Shown here: positions 21,211-30,982 of the stretch, in pieces
Numbering within the stretch: position 1 is the first letter of the stretch
Layout: each line of letters opens with the position of its first letter
NCBI RefSeq assembly: GCF_003709565.1
Contig: NZ_QNRC01000019.1
Location: 1-64,000 of the forward strand
Source: Paracoccus sigandri
GTDB lineage: Bacteria; Pseudomonadota; Alphaproteobacteria; Rhodobacterales; Rhodobacteraceae
Reading direction: 5' to 3'
DNA: 64,000 nucleotides
Made by a program: the position numbers and the translations under genes
The notes under the pieces: model-generated
Databases searched by the model: none
Told to the model about the DNA's origin: nothing
Seen by the model: only the letters and a program-made list of their open reading frames with translations

Positions 21211-22212
21211 ATGCGGGTGTCATGGGTCATGTTCTGGGTGTTGGCGCTGGCCGTTCGGGCCGCCGCCGCCCCCGAACCGCCGCCGCCCAAAGGGTTTGCC
21301 GGCACGCAATATATCGACGGCAGCGGCTGCGTCTTCCTGCGCGAGGGCGGCGATTGGGTGCCGCGAACCGATCGCCAGGGCGTGCCCGTCTGCGGCTTTC
21401 CGCCCACGCTGTCGCAGCGCGGGCTGGCGCAGGAAATGCCGGCCCCCGCGCCGCCGCCCACGATCGAGGAGATGCTGTTCGAGAAACTGGCCACCGGCCT
21501 GCGCGACGGCGAATTCGCCGCCGATCCCCGGCCCATCGCGGAACGACAGGCCGTCGCCGCCCCGGCGGGGCAAAGCCCGGTCGAGCGGGACCTGCAGGCG
21601 CTGGTCTCGGGCCAGGACGCGATGCGCCGGGCGATGTCGGGCGGCCCGGACGATGACCTGTGCCGCCTGCTGGGTTATGAGCCCGATCCCTCGGGGGCGG
21701 CGGTTTCCGGCAGGGACGTGACCTTCGGGCTCTGCCCCGGAATGCGTGCAGAGCTTCCCGGCCCGATCATCACCGCCGGGGCGCGCCATGACGCGGTGGC
21801 GCTTGCCGCGAATGCGCCGCAGGAACAGCCCGGCCCTGCGGCGGATCGGGAACCGGTCGCTGCGGAAGCCGGGGCGAAACCCGCCGCGACCGGAGGGACG
21901 GCGCCATCCCCCGCCAAGCCCGCCGCAGTCACGCGCCCGGCTGTTTCAGCCCCAGCGGCACCCGGCCATCCCGCCACGGCGGTCGAGATGATCCCGGCCT
22001 CTGCGCGCCATGTCCAGATCGGCGGTTTCGCGGATGAGGCAGACGCGCTGGCCGTCGCGCGGCAGCTGATCGGGATCGGCTACGAGGTGGGCCTGGCGCG
22101 CCGGCAGGATCAGGCGCTGCTGCTGGTCGGTCCGTTCGAGGATCGCGGCACCCTGGTCCGGGCGCTGAACGATCTGCGCGGGCGCGGCCATGACAAGGCG
22201 GCGGCGCGATAG
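21211..22212 (+). CDS. SPOR domain protein, exported
   Basis: 333 aa. A signal peptide (VMFWVLALAVRAAAA) is followed by a short cysteine-containing domain (GTQYIDGSGCVFLR, GVPVCGF), a long Ala/Pro-rich linker and a C-terminal SPOR domain at about 262-325 (RHVQIGGFADEADALAVARQ, LLVGPFEDRGTLVRALNDL). SPOR domains bind denuded peptidoglycan at division sites. The GTQYIDGSGCVF start is a pattern I associate with Rhodobacterales SPOR proteins. It ends at a bidirectional terminator. Confidence 0.85.
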   Translation: MRVSWVMFWVLALAVRAAAAPEPPPPKGFAGTQYIDGSGCVFLREGGDWVPRTDRQGVPVCGFPPTLSQRGLAQEMPAPAPPPTIEEMLFEKLATGLRDGEFAADPRPIAERQAVAAPAGQSPVERDLQALVSGQDAMRRAMSGGPDDDLCRLLGYEPDPSGAAVSGRDVTFGLCPGMRAELPGPIITAGARHDAVALAANAPQEQPGPAADREPVAAEAGAKPAATGGTAPSPAKPAAVTRPAVSAPAAPGHPATAVEMIPASARHVQIGGFADEADALAVARQLIGIGYEVGLARRQDQALLLVGPFEDRGTLVRALNDLRGRGHDKAAAR

Positions 22213-22256
22213 GGGCCTTGCCGGTCGCGCCGGCAGCGAAAGGCGCGAAACGAAAA

Positions 22257-22274
22257 GGGGGCGCAAACGCCCCC
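22257..22274. terminator. Bidirectional hairpin terminator
   Basis: GGGGGCG pairs with CGCCCCC around a four-base loop, flanked by A-runs. It lies between the convergent SPOR gene and the 49-codon gene. Confidence 0.75.
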
Positions 22275-22307
22275 GGAAAATTCTTGGCCGTGGCGGCGGG
22301 GTCGCGC

Positions 22308-22457
22308 TCAGGCGGCCTTGCGCGGCGCGGCGGGCGCGAAGTTCAGTGGCGCCTGGTCGCTGTTGTAATAGCCGAACATCTGCTCCAGCGCGGCATCTGC
22401 TTCCACGTTGCGGCGCTTCTGGTCGAGGTCGACCGGCTGTTTCTGGTCCTGTGCCAT
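22308..22457 (-). CDS. 49-aa conserved-looking small protein
   Basis: 49 aa, starting MAQDQKQPVDLDQKRRNVE and ending APAAPRKAA. CGGAG lies eight bases before the ATG. The sequence is hydrophilic and helical, with an aromatic patch (EQMFGYYNSDQAP). It resembles small uncharacterised Rhodobacteraceae proteins with the same DLDQ-RRN-EADAALEQMFGYY layout, as I recall. Function unknown. Same strand as tyrS, 108 bp after... on the map it lies just downstream of the tyrS stop at 22566, with its own ribosome site. Confidence 0.75.
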   Translation of the reverse strand: MAQDQKQPVDLDQKRRNVEADAALEQMFGYYNSDQAPLNFAPAAPRKAA

Positions 22458-22565
22458 CGTCAGTCTCCGGGGTTGGAGTTGTCCCCTCCCACGGATCCGC
22501 AGATAGCGCCGCCCGGCCGCGCTTTCCAGTGCCGCGACGTAGCGTCAGGCTGCGTCGCATTGCCG

Positions 22566-23825
22566 CTATGCGGAGACGGTCTGGCTCAGCCGGACCATGC
22601 GGTGCTTCTTCTTCCCGATCGAGACCTTCAGCCCCTCGCCGATCAGTTCCGCCGTGACCGGCATCTGCGGGTCGCTGACCGGCTCGTTGTTCAGCCGCAA
22701 CCCGCCCTCGGCGATCAGGCGCTTGGCCTCCTTGCCGCTGGCGGTCAGGCCGGCGCGGGACAGCATCTGCACGACCGACAGCCCCTCGTCCAGCGCCTCG
22801 GCGGGCAGCAGCGCGACCTCCAGGTCGCCGCCGACGCCGCCTTCCTCGAAGACCTTGCGCGCGGTCGCCTCGGCGCTGGCGGCGGCCTCGGCGCCGTGCA
22901 GCAGCGTCGTCACCTCATTGGCCAGCCGGATCTTGGCCTCGTTGATCTCGGAGCCCTGCAGCGCGCCCAGCCGCTCGCATTCCGCGACCGGAAGCTCGGT
23001 ATAGAGCTTCAGGAAACGGCCGACATCGGCATCGGTGGTGTTGCGCCAGAACTGCCAGAATTCGTAGGGCGACAGCATCTCGCCGTTCAGCCAGACCGCG
23101 CCGCCCGCCGACTTGCCCATCTTGCGCCCGTCCGAGGTGGTCAGCAGCGGCGAGGTCAGCCCCCAGATCACCGCATCGTCCACCCGCCGCGTCAGGTCGA
23201 TCCCGTTGACGATATTGCCCCACTGGTCCGATCCGCCCATCTGCAGCCGGCAGCCATAGCGGCGATGCAGCTCAAGAAAATCATAGGCTTGCAGGATCAT
23301 GTAGTTGAATTCCAGGAAGGACAGCGACTGTTCGCGATCCAGCCGGGACTTCACCGATTCGAAGGACAGCATCCGGTTGACGCTGAAATGCCGGCCGATG
23401 TCGCGCAGGAATTCCAGGTAGTTCAGCCCGTCCAGCCATTCGGCATTGTTCAGCATCAGCGCGCCATCCGGCCTATAGTCCAGATAGCGTGCGAAGACCT
23501 GCCCCATCCCGTCGATATTCGACTGGATCGCGGCCTCGTCCAGCAGCGGCCGCTCCTCGGCGCGGAACGAGGGATCGCCCACCTTGGTCGTGCCGCCGCC
23601 CATCAGCGTGATCGGCTTGTGGCCGGTCTTCTGCAGCCAGCGCAGCATCATGATGTTCAGCAGATGCCCCACATGCAGGCTGGCCGCCGTCGCGTCATAG
23701 CCGATATAGGCGGTGACCGTTCCCTCCAGCAGCGCCTGGTCCAGCGCCTGATAGTCGGTGCAATCGGCGACATAGCCGCGTTCGATCATCACGCGCAGGA
23801 ACTCGGACTTGGGCTGGTAGGTCAT
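22566..23825 (-). CDS. tyrS: Tyrosyl-tRNA synthetase
   Basis: 419 aa from ATG 23825. Class I synthetase: HIGH-type motif HVGH at 51-54, the tyrosine pocket region GGSDQWGNI near 197-205, KMSKS-type motif KMGKS at 235-239, and a C-terminal S4 RNA-binding domain ([21 protein letters not shown]). The frame is open 47 codons further upstream, but that part only shadows anmK. Divergent from anmK with 58 bp between. Confidence 0.96.
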   Translation of the reverse strand: MTYQPKSEFLRVMIERGYVADCTDYQALDQALLEGTVTAYIGYDATAASLHVGHLLNIMMLRWLQKTGHKPITLMGGGTTKVGDPSFRAEERPLLDEAAIQSNIDGMGQVFARYLDYRPDGALMLNNAEWLDGLNYLEFLRDIGRHFSVNRMLSFESVKSRLDREQSLSFLEFNYMILQAYDFLELHRRYGCRLQMGGSDQWGNIVNGIDLTRRVDDAVIWGLTSPLLTTSDGRKMGKSAGGAVWLNGEMLSPYEFWQFWRNTTDADVGRFLKLYTELPVAECERLGALQGSEINEAKIRLANEVTTLLHGAEAAASAEATARKVFEEGGVGGDLEVALLPAEALDEGLSVVQMLSRAGLTASGKEAKRLIAEGGLRLNNEPVSDPQMPVTAELIGEGLKVSIGKKKHRMVRLSQTVSA

Positions 23826-23883
23826 GGTTGTTTCCTTCTGATCGGGCCGGATATACCGGCTGGGGCAGCAAAGGGGAAGGCGG

Positions 23884-24996
23884 ATGATCCGGGCCTTGGG
23901 GATGATGTCGGGCACCTCGCTGGACGGGGTGGACGCGGCGATGGTGGAAACCGACGGCATCCGCATCGGCGCCTTCGGCCGCAGCGCCTTCCGCGCCTAT
24001 TCCGACAACGAGGCGGCGATGCTGCATGGCGCGCTTGGCGGCTGGCCGCATGATCCGGGCGTGGCCGAGGCCGCCGCGATCTCGGTCGCCGCCCACGCGG
24101 CGCTGGCGCGGGACTTCCCCGAGGCGGAGCTGATCGGCTTTCACGGCCAGACCCTGGCGCATGATCCGCAGGGGCGGGGCACGCATCAGGCCGGCGACGG
24201 CGCGGCGCTGGCGGACGGGACCGGGCGCCCGGTGGTCTGGGATTTCCGCGCCGAGGATGTCCGGCAGGGCGGCGAGGGCGCGCCGCTGGCGCCCTTCTTC
24301 CACTGGGCCTGCGCCGAATGGGCCATGGGGCAGGGGCATCTGCCGGCGGCTCCACTGGCCTTCCTGAACCTCGGCGGCGTGGGCAACATCACCTGGGTCG
24401 ACCCCGCCGCCCCGGCCCCCGAGGCCGAGGGTGCCTGCCTCGCCTTCGATACCGGCCCGGCCAATGCGCCGATCAACGACCTGATGCGCCAGCGCCGCCG
24501 CGCCCTGCGCGACGAGGGCGGGGCGCTGGCCGCCCAGGGCCAGGCCGACCGCGCGGTGATCGCGAATTTCCTGCGCCATCCCTATTTCGAGCGTCCGCCC
24601 CCGAAATCGCTGGACCGCGACGCCTTCACCGGGCTGGCCGCGGCGATTCGCGACCTGGCCGACGCCGATGCCGCGGCCACGCTGGTGGCGGCGCTGGCGG
24701 AATCGGTGGCGGCCGGGTTCCGCTGGCTGCCCGCGCCCCCGGACCGGGTCCTGGTCTGCGGCGGCGGCCGGCACAACCGCACGATCATGGCGGAACTGGC
24801 GCGTCTTCTGCCCTGCGCGGTCCAGCCGGTCGAGGCGGCGGGGCTGGACGGCGACATGCTCGAGGCGCAGGCCTTCGCCTGGCTGGCGGTGCGGGTCCGG
24901 CGCGGGCTGCCGACCTCGGCTCCCTCGACCACCGGCGTGCCCCGGCCTGCCTGCGGCGGGCGGATCTCGCATCCGCGTCGCCGGCCGGCCCGATAG
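23884..24996 (+). CDS. anmK: Anhydro-N-acetylmuramic acid kinase
   Basis: 370 aa. Phosphorylates and hydrolyses 1,6-anhydro-MurNAc to MurNAc 6-phosphate in cell-wall recycling. Motifs: [17 protein letters not shown] at the N terminus, [42 protein letters not shown] and the terminal [11 protein letters not shown]. This ordering is specific to AnmK. In Rhodobacterales anmK beside tyrS is a familiar pairing. Confidence 0.95.
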   Translation: MIRALGMMSGTSLDGVDAAMVETDGIRIGAFGRSAFRAYSDNEAAMLHGALGGWPHDPGVAEAAAISVAAHAALARDFPEAELIGFHGQTLAHDPQGRGTHQAGDGAALADGTGRPVVWDFRAEDVRQGGEGAPLAPFFHWACAEWAMGQGHLPAAPLAFLNLGGVGNITWVDPAAPAPEAEGACLAFDTGPANAPINDLMRQRRRALRDEGGALAAQGQADRAVIANFLRHPYFERPPPKSLDRDAFTGLAAAIRDLADADAAATLVAALAESVAAGFRWLPAPPDRVLVCGGGRHNRTIMAELARLLPCAVQPVEAAGLDGDMLEAQAFAWLAVRVRRGLPTSAPSTTGVPRPACGGRISHPRRRPAR

Positions 24997-25041
24997 ATCT
25001 CGATAAATTTCCGTGCCGGGGATGTTTTTTGCGCATCCGAC

Positions 25042-25070
25042 TTGACGGGGCGCGGCGGGGTGCGTAAACC
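25042..25070 (+). promoter_or_regulatory. Putative promoter of the tRNA-Asp pair
   Basis: TTGACG and TAAACC stand 17 bp apart, about 40 bp before the first tRNA. The -35 is strong and the -10 weak, as is usual for GC-rich alphaproteobacteria. Confidence 0.5.
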
Positions 25071-25110
25071 CCGCTCACCCCGGCGGGCGATCAGCCGGGA
25101 AGGTGAGTGT

Positions 25111-25187
25111 GCGGTTGTAGCTCAGTTGGTTAGAGTACCGGCCTGTCACGCCGGGGGTCGCGGGTTCGAGCCCCGTCAACCGCGCCA
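25111..25187 (+). tRNA. tRNA-Asp (GTC), copy 1
   Basis: 77 nt including encoded CCA. Acceptor GCGGTTG pairs with CAACCGC; D-arm has AGCTCAGTTGGTTAGAG; anticodon loop CTGTCAC gives GTC; T-arm GGGTTCGAGCCC. The discriminator is G. Confidence 0.97.
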
Positions 25188-25213
25188 CTTGCACCTTTCG
25201 CCCGGATATATGC

Positions 25214-25290
25214 GCGGTTGTAGCTCAGTTGGTTAGAGTACCGGCCTGTCACGCCGGGGGTCGCGGGTTCGAGCCCCGTCAACCGCGCCA
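25214..25290 (+). tRNA. tRNA-Asp (GTC), copy 2
   Basis: Identical in all 77 positions to the copy at 25111-25187, 26 bp downstream of it. A T-run (TTTTT) right after the CCA probably ends the transcript. The pair looks like a recent or gene-converted tandem duplication. Confidence 0.97.
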
Positions 25291-25336
25291 TTTTTCCTCA
25301 AATCTCCGGCAGATAATGGCGACGAAATATGGCATG

Positions 25337-25364
25337 TTGACTGCCGCCAGTTCGGCCATACCAA
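25337..25364 (+). promoter_or_regulatory. Putative promoter of the serine acetyltransferase-like gene
   Basis: TTGACT and TACCAA are 16 bp apart. A start near 25371 favours the ATG at 25411 over the in-frame ATG at 25366. Confidence 0.4.
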
Positions 25365-25410
25365 TATGTCACGACTTTCCTTGCCATGGGGATGTATCTT
25401 GCCGGTTACA

Positions 25411-25946
25411 ATGAGGAATGAGGCCGTCTCTTGCGCCGAGGCGGACTGGTCCCGCGAAACGCCGCAGAAGTTCTGGGACCCGGGCCGCAAGCTGATGCGC
25501 TGCATCCGCCGCTATCAGGCGCTGGAGGGCAAGGCGGGGGTCGGGGCGCGGATCGCCCGGCGATTCTGGACCCTGTCCCATGAGTTCTGGCGCACGGTCA
25601 CCCGCTGCGATATCGAGTTGCGCACCGATATCGGGGGCGGGCTGCTGCTGCCCCATCCGAACGGGATCGTCATCCATCCCGACGTGGTGATCGGGCGGGA
25701 CTGCCTTGTCTTCCAGCAGGTGACCATCGGCGTCGGCCGCCCCAATGGCAGCGGCCGCGAGGTGCCGGTGATCGGAAACCGCGTCAATATCTCGGCGGGG
25801 GCGCGGCTGGTGGGGGGATCACCATCGGCGACGGCGCGTTGATCGGGCTGAACGCGGTGGTGCTGCATGACGTGCCGCCCGGCTGCACCGCCGTCGGCGT
25901 GCCGGCAAGGATACTTCCCACGGACTACAAGCGAGCGCCGAACTGA
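25411..25946 (+). pseudogene. Serine O-acetyltransferase-like gene with a frameshift in a G-run
   Basis: Reading from ATG 25411 gives a short CysE-type hexapeptide-repeat protein: CIRRYQALEG, RRFWTLSHEFWRTVTRCDIE, then the left-handed helix (LLLPHPNGIVIHPDVVIGRDC, VFQQVTIG, NRVNISAGARLVGG). At the six-G run 25812-25817 the frame is lost and stops at 25842. The rest of the domain (ITIGDGALIGLNAVVLHDVP, then GVPARIL) continues intact in the -1 frame to a TGA at 25944. One extra G would restore about 178 codons. A sequencing error, a recent mutation, or -1 slippage on the G GGG GGA heptamer are all possible. Such short SATs serve cysteine or surface-sugar pathways. Confidence 0.8.
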
Positions 25947-26036
25947 ATTGGGGCTACTGTTTCCCTCTGTGACCCGCTATCCAGGACCCCCGCCATCCCG
26001 TTGGAGGTGGGGCTGATTTATGAGGCGAGGACGGAT

Positions 26037-27293
26037 ATGGCCGAGGCAGAGGAACTGATCGCGAAAATGGGGCAGGCCGCGCGCGCGGCGGCCGTCGAGC
26101 TGGCGCAGGCCCCGGCCGAGCGGAAGCACGCCGCGCTGATCGGCGCCGCCCATGCCATCCGCGACCAGCTGCCAGAAATCCTGGAGGCGAATGCGAAGGA
26201 CCTGGAATTCGGGCGCGAGAAGGGCCTGTCGGAGGCGATGATCGACCGGCTGCGGCTGGACGAGGATCGCCTGCGCGGGATCGAGGACGGCTTGCGCGCG
26301 GTGGCCGAACAGGACGATCCGGTCGGGCAGGTGATCGCCGAATGGGATCGCCCCAACGGGCTGCATATCCAGCGCGTGCGCACGCCCATCGGGGTGATCG
26401 GCGTGATCTATGAAAGCCGGCCCAACGTGACCGCCGATGCCGGCGCCCTGGCGCTGAAATCCGGCAATGCGGTGATCCTGCGCGGCGGCTCGGAAAGCCT
26501 GCATTCCAGCCAGGCGATCCATGGCTGCATGGTCCAGGGGCTGCGCCAGGCTGGGCTGCCCGAGGCGGCGATCCAGCTGGTGCCCACCCGCGACCGCGCC
26601 GCGGTCAGCGCCATGCTGGCGGCGCAGGGGCTGATCGACGTGATCATCCCGCGAGGCGGCAAGGGGCTGGTCGGGCTGGTCAGCCGCGAGGCGCGGGTGC
26701 CGGTCTTCGCGCATCTGGAAGGCGTCTGCCACATCTATGTCGATCGCGACGCTGATCCCGAAATGGCCCGCCGCGTGGTCCTGAACGCCAAGACCCGGCG
26801 GACGGGCATCTGCGGGGCGGCGGAATGCCTGCTGATCGACTGGCCCTTCTACACGCAGCACGGCCCCGCGCTGATCGAGGACCTGCTGGCCGCGGGCGTC
26901 GAGGTGCGGGCCGAGGGCGAGTTGGCGAAGATCGCCGGCACGGTCAGGGCCGCGCCCGAGGATTTCGGGCGCGAGTTCCTCGACAGCATCATCGCCGTGA
27001 AGCTGGTCGACGGCGTGGACGAGGCGATCGGGCATATCCGCCGCTTCGGCAGCCAGCATACGGAAGCGATCCTGACCGCCAATGACGCAACGGCGGCGCG
27101 GTTCTTCGCCGGGCTGGACAGCGCGATCCTGATGCGCAACGCCTCGACCCAGTTCGCCGATGGCGGCGAATTCGGCATGGGCGCCGAGATCGGCATCGCC
27201 ACCGGCAAGCTGCACGCCCGTGGCCCGGTGGGGGCCGAGCAACTGACCAGCTTCAAATACCTGGTGACGGGCGAGGGCGCGATCCGCGCCTGA
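26037..27293 (+). CDS. proA: Glutamate-5-semialdehyde dehydrogenase
   Basis: 418 aa. Reduces gamma-glutamyl phosphate in proline synthesis. GCGAGGA lies just before ATG 26037; the frame extends to 26001 without support. Motifs: [34 protein letters not shown] split over residues 105-140, the catalytic cysteine in [12 protein letters not shown], and [19 protein letters not shown] at the C terminus. Its usual partner proB is not upstream; the broken acetyltransferase gene is. Confidence 0.96.
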   Translation: MAEAEELIAKMGQAARAAAVELAQAPAERKHAALIGAAHAIRDQLPEILEANAKDLEFGREKGLSEAMIDRLRLDEDRLRGIEDGLRAVAEQDDPVGQVIAEWDRPNGLHIQRVRTPIGVIGVIYESRPNVTADAGALALKSGNAVILRGGSESLHSSQAIHGCMVQGLRQAGLPEAAIQLVPTRDRAAVSAMLAAQGLIDVIIPRGGKGLVGLVSREARVPVFAHLEGVCHIYVDRDADPEMARRVVLNAKTRRTGICGAAECLLIDWPFYTQHGPALIEDLLAAGVEVRAEGELAKIAGTVRAAPEDFGREFLDSIIAVKLVDGVDEAIGHIRRFGSQHTEAILTANDATAARFFAGLDSAILMRNASTQFADGGEFGMGAEIGIATGKLHARGPVGAEQLTSFKYLVTGEGAIRA

Positions 27294-27318
27294 GCCGGCC
27301 CGGCCCGATCGTCGGAAA

Positions 27319-27393
27319 GGGGGCTGTCCGCCCCCTCTTGGCCTGCGGCCAATTCACCCCGGAGGGTATTTCGGCAACAGAGAAGGGCCGGCC
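27319..27393 (+). repeat. Structured intergenic repeat, copy f
   Basis: After the proA stop: hairpin GGGGGC/GCCCCC (27319-27335), a small GGCC/GGCC stem, then the box GAGGGTATTTCGGCAACAGA and a purine run. Same order as copies d and g. It forms an inverted pair with copy e. Confidence 0.7.
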
Positions 27394-27400
27394 GCGTCAA

Positions 27401-27462
27401 CCGGCCCGTCTTCTTCGTTGGGAAAATACCCTCGGGGGTCTGGGGGCAGACAGCCCCCAGCC
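27401..27462 (-). repeat. Structured intergenic repeat, copy e
   Basis: On the minus strand it follows the mcm stop: hairpin CTGGGGGC/GCCCCCAG (27440-27461), then GAGGGTATTTTCCCAACGAA and GAAGA. Together with copy f its arms (GAAGGGCCGG against CCGGCCCGTCTTC) can fold into one long stem between the convergent proA and mcm genes. Confidence 0.7.
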
Positions 27463-27476
27463 TTCGCGGGACGCAA

Positions 27477-29612
<2,136 letters not shown>

Positions 29613-29669
29613 GATCCGTCCTTTCCCCTTGGCCCGCATGCCCTATATTCAGTCAGAGACGAGGTGCCG

Positions 29670-30203
29670 ATGAAACTTAAATTCGCAATGATTGTCATGG
29701 CTCTGGCCGCGATGGGGCCGTCGCGCGACGCGCCGCCGCCCGAACCGCAACCGGCCATCACGCCGCGCGCCGAACGGCCCCGGCCCGCCTCGCCCGAGGA
29801 ACTTGCGGGGCCTGCGGAAACCGCCGAGACCGAGGCGCCGCAGCTGGAATACGGCGCCGACGAGGTGACGCCGGCCGATTTCCTGTGGCGCGCCCGCCCG
29901 GTGGTGGTCTTCGCCGACACGCCCGACGATCCCTCCTTCGTCGAGCAGATGCGGGCTCTGCGCGGCCAGCCCGGCATGTTGCTGGAACGCGACGTGGTGG
30001 TGATCGTCGATTCCGACCCGTCGATGGGCAGCATCTGGCGGCGGCAGCTGCATCCGCGCGGCTTTTCGCTGGTGGTGATGGACAAGGACGGGCAGGTCAA
30101 GCAGCGCAAGCCGCTGCCCTGGGACGTGCGCGAGATCAGCCGCGCCATCGACCGCTTCCCCTTGCGCCGGCAAGAGATGGGCCGGGCAGGGGTCGTGCCG
30201 TGA
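29670..30203 (+). CDS. DUF4174 domain protein, possibly exported
   Basis: 177 aa. A short hydrophobic N terminus (LKFAMIVMALAAMG) may be a weak signal peptide; a Pro/Ala/Glu-rich linker follows to about residue 60. The C-terminal domain reads RPVVVFADTPDDPSFVEQM, ERDVVVIVDSDP, GFSLVVMDKDGQVKQRK and EISRAIDRFPLRRQEM, a thioredoxin-like pattern that fits DUF4174. Function unknown. AGACGAGG precedes the ATG. A TATATT at 29644 may be its -10. Confidence 0.8.
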   Translation: MKLKFAMIVMALAAMGPSRDAPPPEPQPAITPRAERPRPASPEELAGPAETAETEAPQLEYGADEVTPADFLWRARPVVVFADTPDDPSFVEQMRALRGQPGMLLERDVVVIVDSDPSMGSIWRRQLHPRGFSLVVMDKDGQVKQRKPLPWDVREISRAIDRFPLRRQEMGRAGVVP

Positions 30204-30206
30204 CGA

Positions 30207-30235
30207 TTGAAACATCCGCGCTTCGGCCCTATATT
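30207..30235 (+). promoter_or_regulatory. Near-consensus sigma-70 promoter for a 21-codon gene
   Basis: TTGAAA (30207-30212) and TATATT (30230-30235) are exactly 17 bp apart. It is one of the best housekeeping promoter matches in the window. The expected start near 30242 leaves a leader of only about 20 nt before the small gene's ATG. Confidence 0.6.
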
Positions 30236-30261
30236 CGGGTCGAAGCCAAGGAGGTTCGGGC

Positions 30262-30327
30262 ATGAGCACCACATCCTACAACCCACCGCCGATCACCGGC
30301 CGGACCGGCCCGAAGCCGGGCTATTGA
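30262..30327 (+). CDS. 21-aa small protein with perfect Shine-Dalgarno
   Basis: 21 codons, ATG 30262 to TGA 30325. AAGGAGG (30248-30254) lies seven bases before the ATG and a strong promoter lies just upstream. The peptide starts MSTTSYNPPP, is rich in Pro, Gly and Thr, has two Lys/Arg, and ends KPGY. No hydrophobic segment, so it is unlikely to be a signal or membrane peptide. Its last 35 bp overlap the end of the opposite-strand gene at 30293. I do not recognise it. Confidence 0.6.
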   Translation: MSTTSYNPPPITGRTGPKPGY

Positions 30328-30877
30328 CGCCGTCCGGGTCCGCCCGGCCGTCGATATTGGCGCGGATCGCCTCCAGCGCATTGTCTCCCATCTCGATCGC
30401 CTCGACCTTCATCGAGATATAGTCGCGATACATGCCCGCCGCCCGTTCCGGGCCGATCTTCGTGACATCCAGCACCCTCAGATCGTCGATCATCGCCGCG
30501 ATGGCGTTCAACTGGCTGTAATACAGCACGACCGGATCGACCGTGTCGCGCGGCAGCACGTGGATCTCGCCGACGATGGCGCGGAAGATCGCGTCGTTGC
30601 GCTCGGTCGGGATGACCGGGAAATAGCCGGGCTCGGTCAGGATGCGCTCCATGATCCGGGCGCCATAGGCGGCGACGTCGTCGCGGCGCAGCACCGCCAG
30701 ATAGGCCCGGATTTCCGCGAACAGCGCGCGCTGCACGTCGCGCACCCGCTCGGCCCGCAATTCGGCGGCGCGCCGGCGGTTCTGGAAGGCCACGACCCAC
30801 CAGCCGATCGCCACGAACAGCCCGGCGATGATCGCCTGCTGCGCCTGGGGGCTGACATATGGGTCGAGCGGGGTCAT
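30293..30877 (-). CDS. Unknown membrane-anchored protein
   Basis: 194 aa from ATG 30877 (a GTG lies one codon before). One N-terminal membrane helix (QAIIAGLFVAIGWWVVAFQ, about 14-32) is followed by a basic stop (NRRRAAELRAERVRD) and a helical cytoplasmic domain of about 150 residues, with RALFAEIRAYLAVL, EPGYFPVIPTERND, VLYYSQLNAIAAMIDDLRVL and MYRDYISMK. The family is not recognised. The start codons follow immediately on the stop of the 33-codon ORF after pccA (TGAGTGATG), so it is probably the last gene of the pccA transcript. Confidence 0.75.
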   Translation of the reverse strand: MTPLDPYVSPQAQQAIIAGLFVAIGWWVVAFQNRRRAAELRAERVRDVQRALFAEIRAYLAVLRRDDVAAYGARIMERILTEPGYFPVIPTERNDAIFRAIVGEIHVLPRDTVDPVVLYYSQLNAIAAMIDDLRVLDVTKIGPERAAGMYRDYISMKVEAIEMGDNALEAIRANIDGRADPDGVNSPASGRSGR

Positions 30878-30880
30878 CAC

Positions 30881-30982
30881 TCAGGCGCGCCCCGAAGGAC
30901 GGATGGCGCGCACAGGCCCGCGGGCCGGGAAGCGATCCCCGGCCCGGATGCCTGCCGCGATGGGGCGCTGCTGCGCGGTCAT
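30881..30982 (-). CDS. 33-aa ORF translationally coupled to pccA (tentative)
   Basis: The ATG overlaps the pccA stop (ATGA at 30979-30982) and its TGA is followed directly by GTGATG of the next gene. 33 codons, Arg/Ala/Gly-rich, starting MTAQQRPIAAGIRAGD. It may be a coupling peptide that carries ribosomes to the next gene, or chance. Confidence 0.3.
   Translation of the reverse strand: MTAQQRPIAAGIRAGDRFPARGPVRAIRPSGRA

Noticed and set aside
24997..25110. CRISPR-like or other repeats around the two tRNA copies
   Set aside because: The only repeat is the tRNA itself; no spaced direct repeats occur anywhere in the window.
25111..25946. tRNA-Asp pair next to a broken gene as a possible island attachment site
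   Set aside because: No integrase and no partial tRNA repeat further on. Flanking genes look native in base composition.
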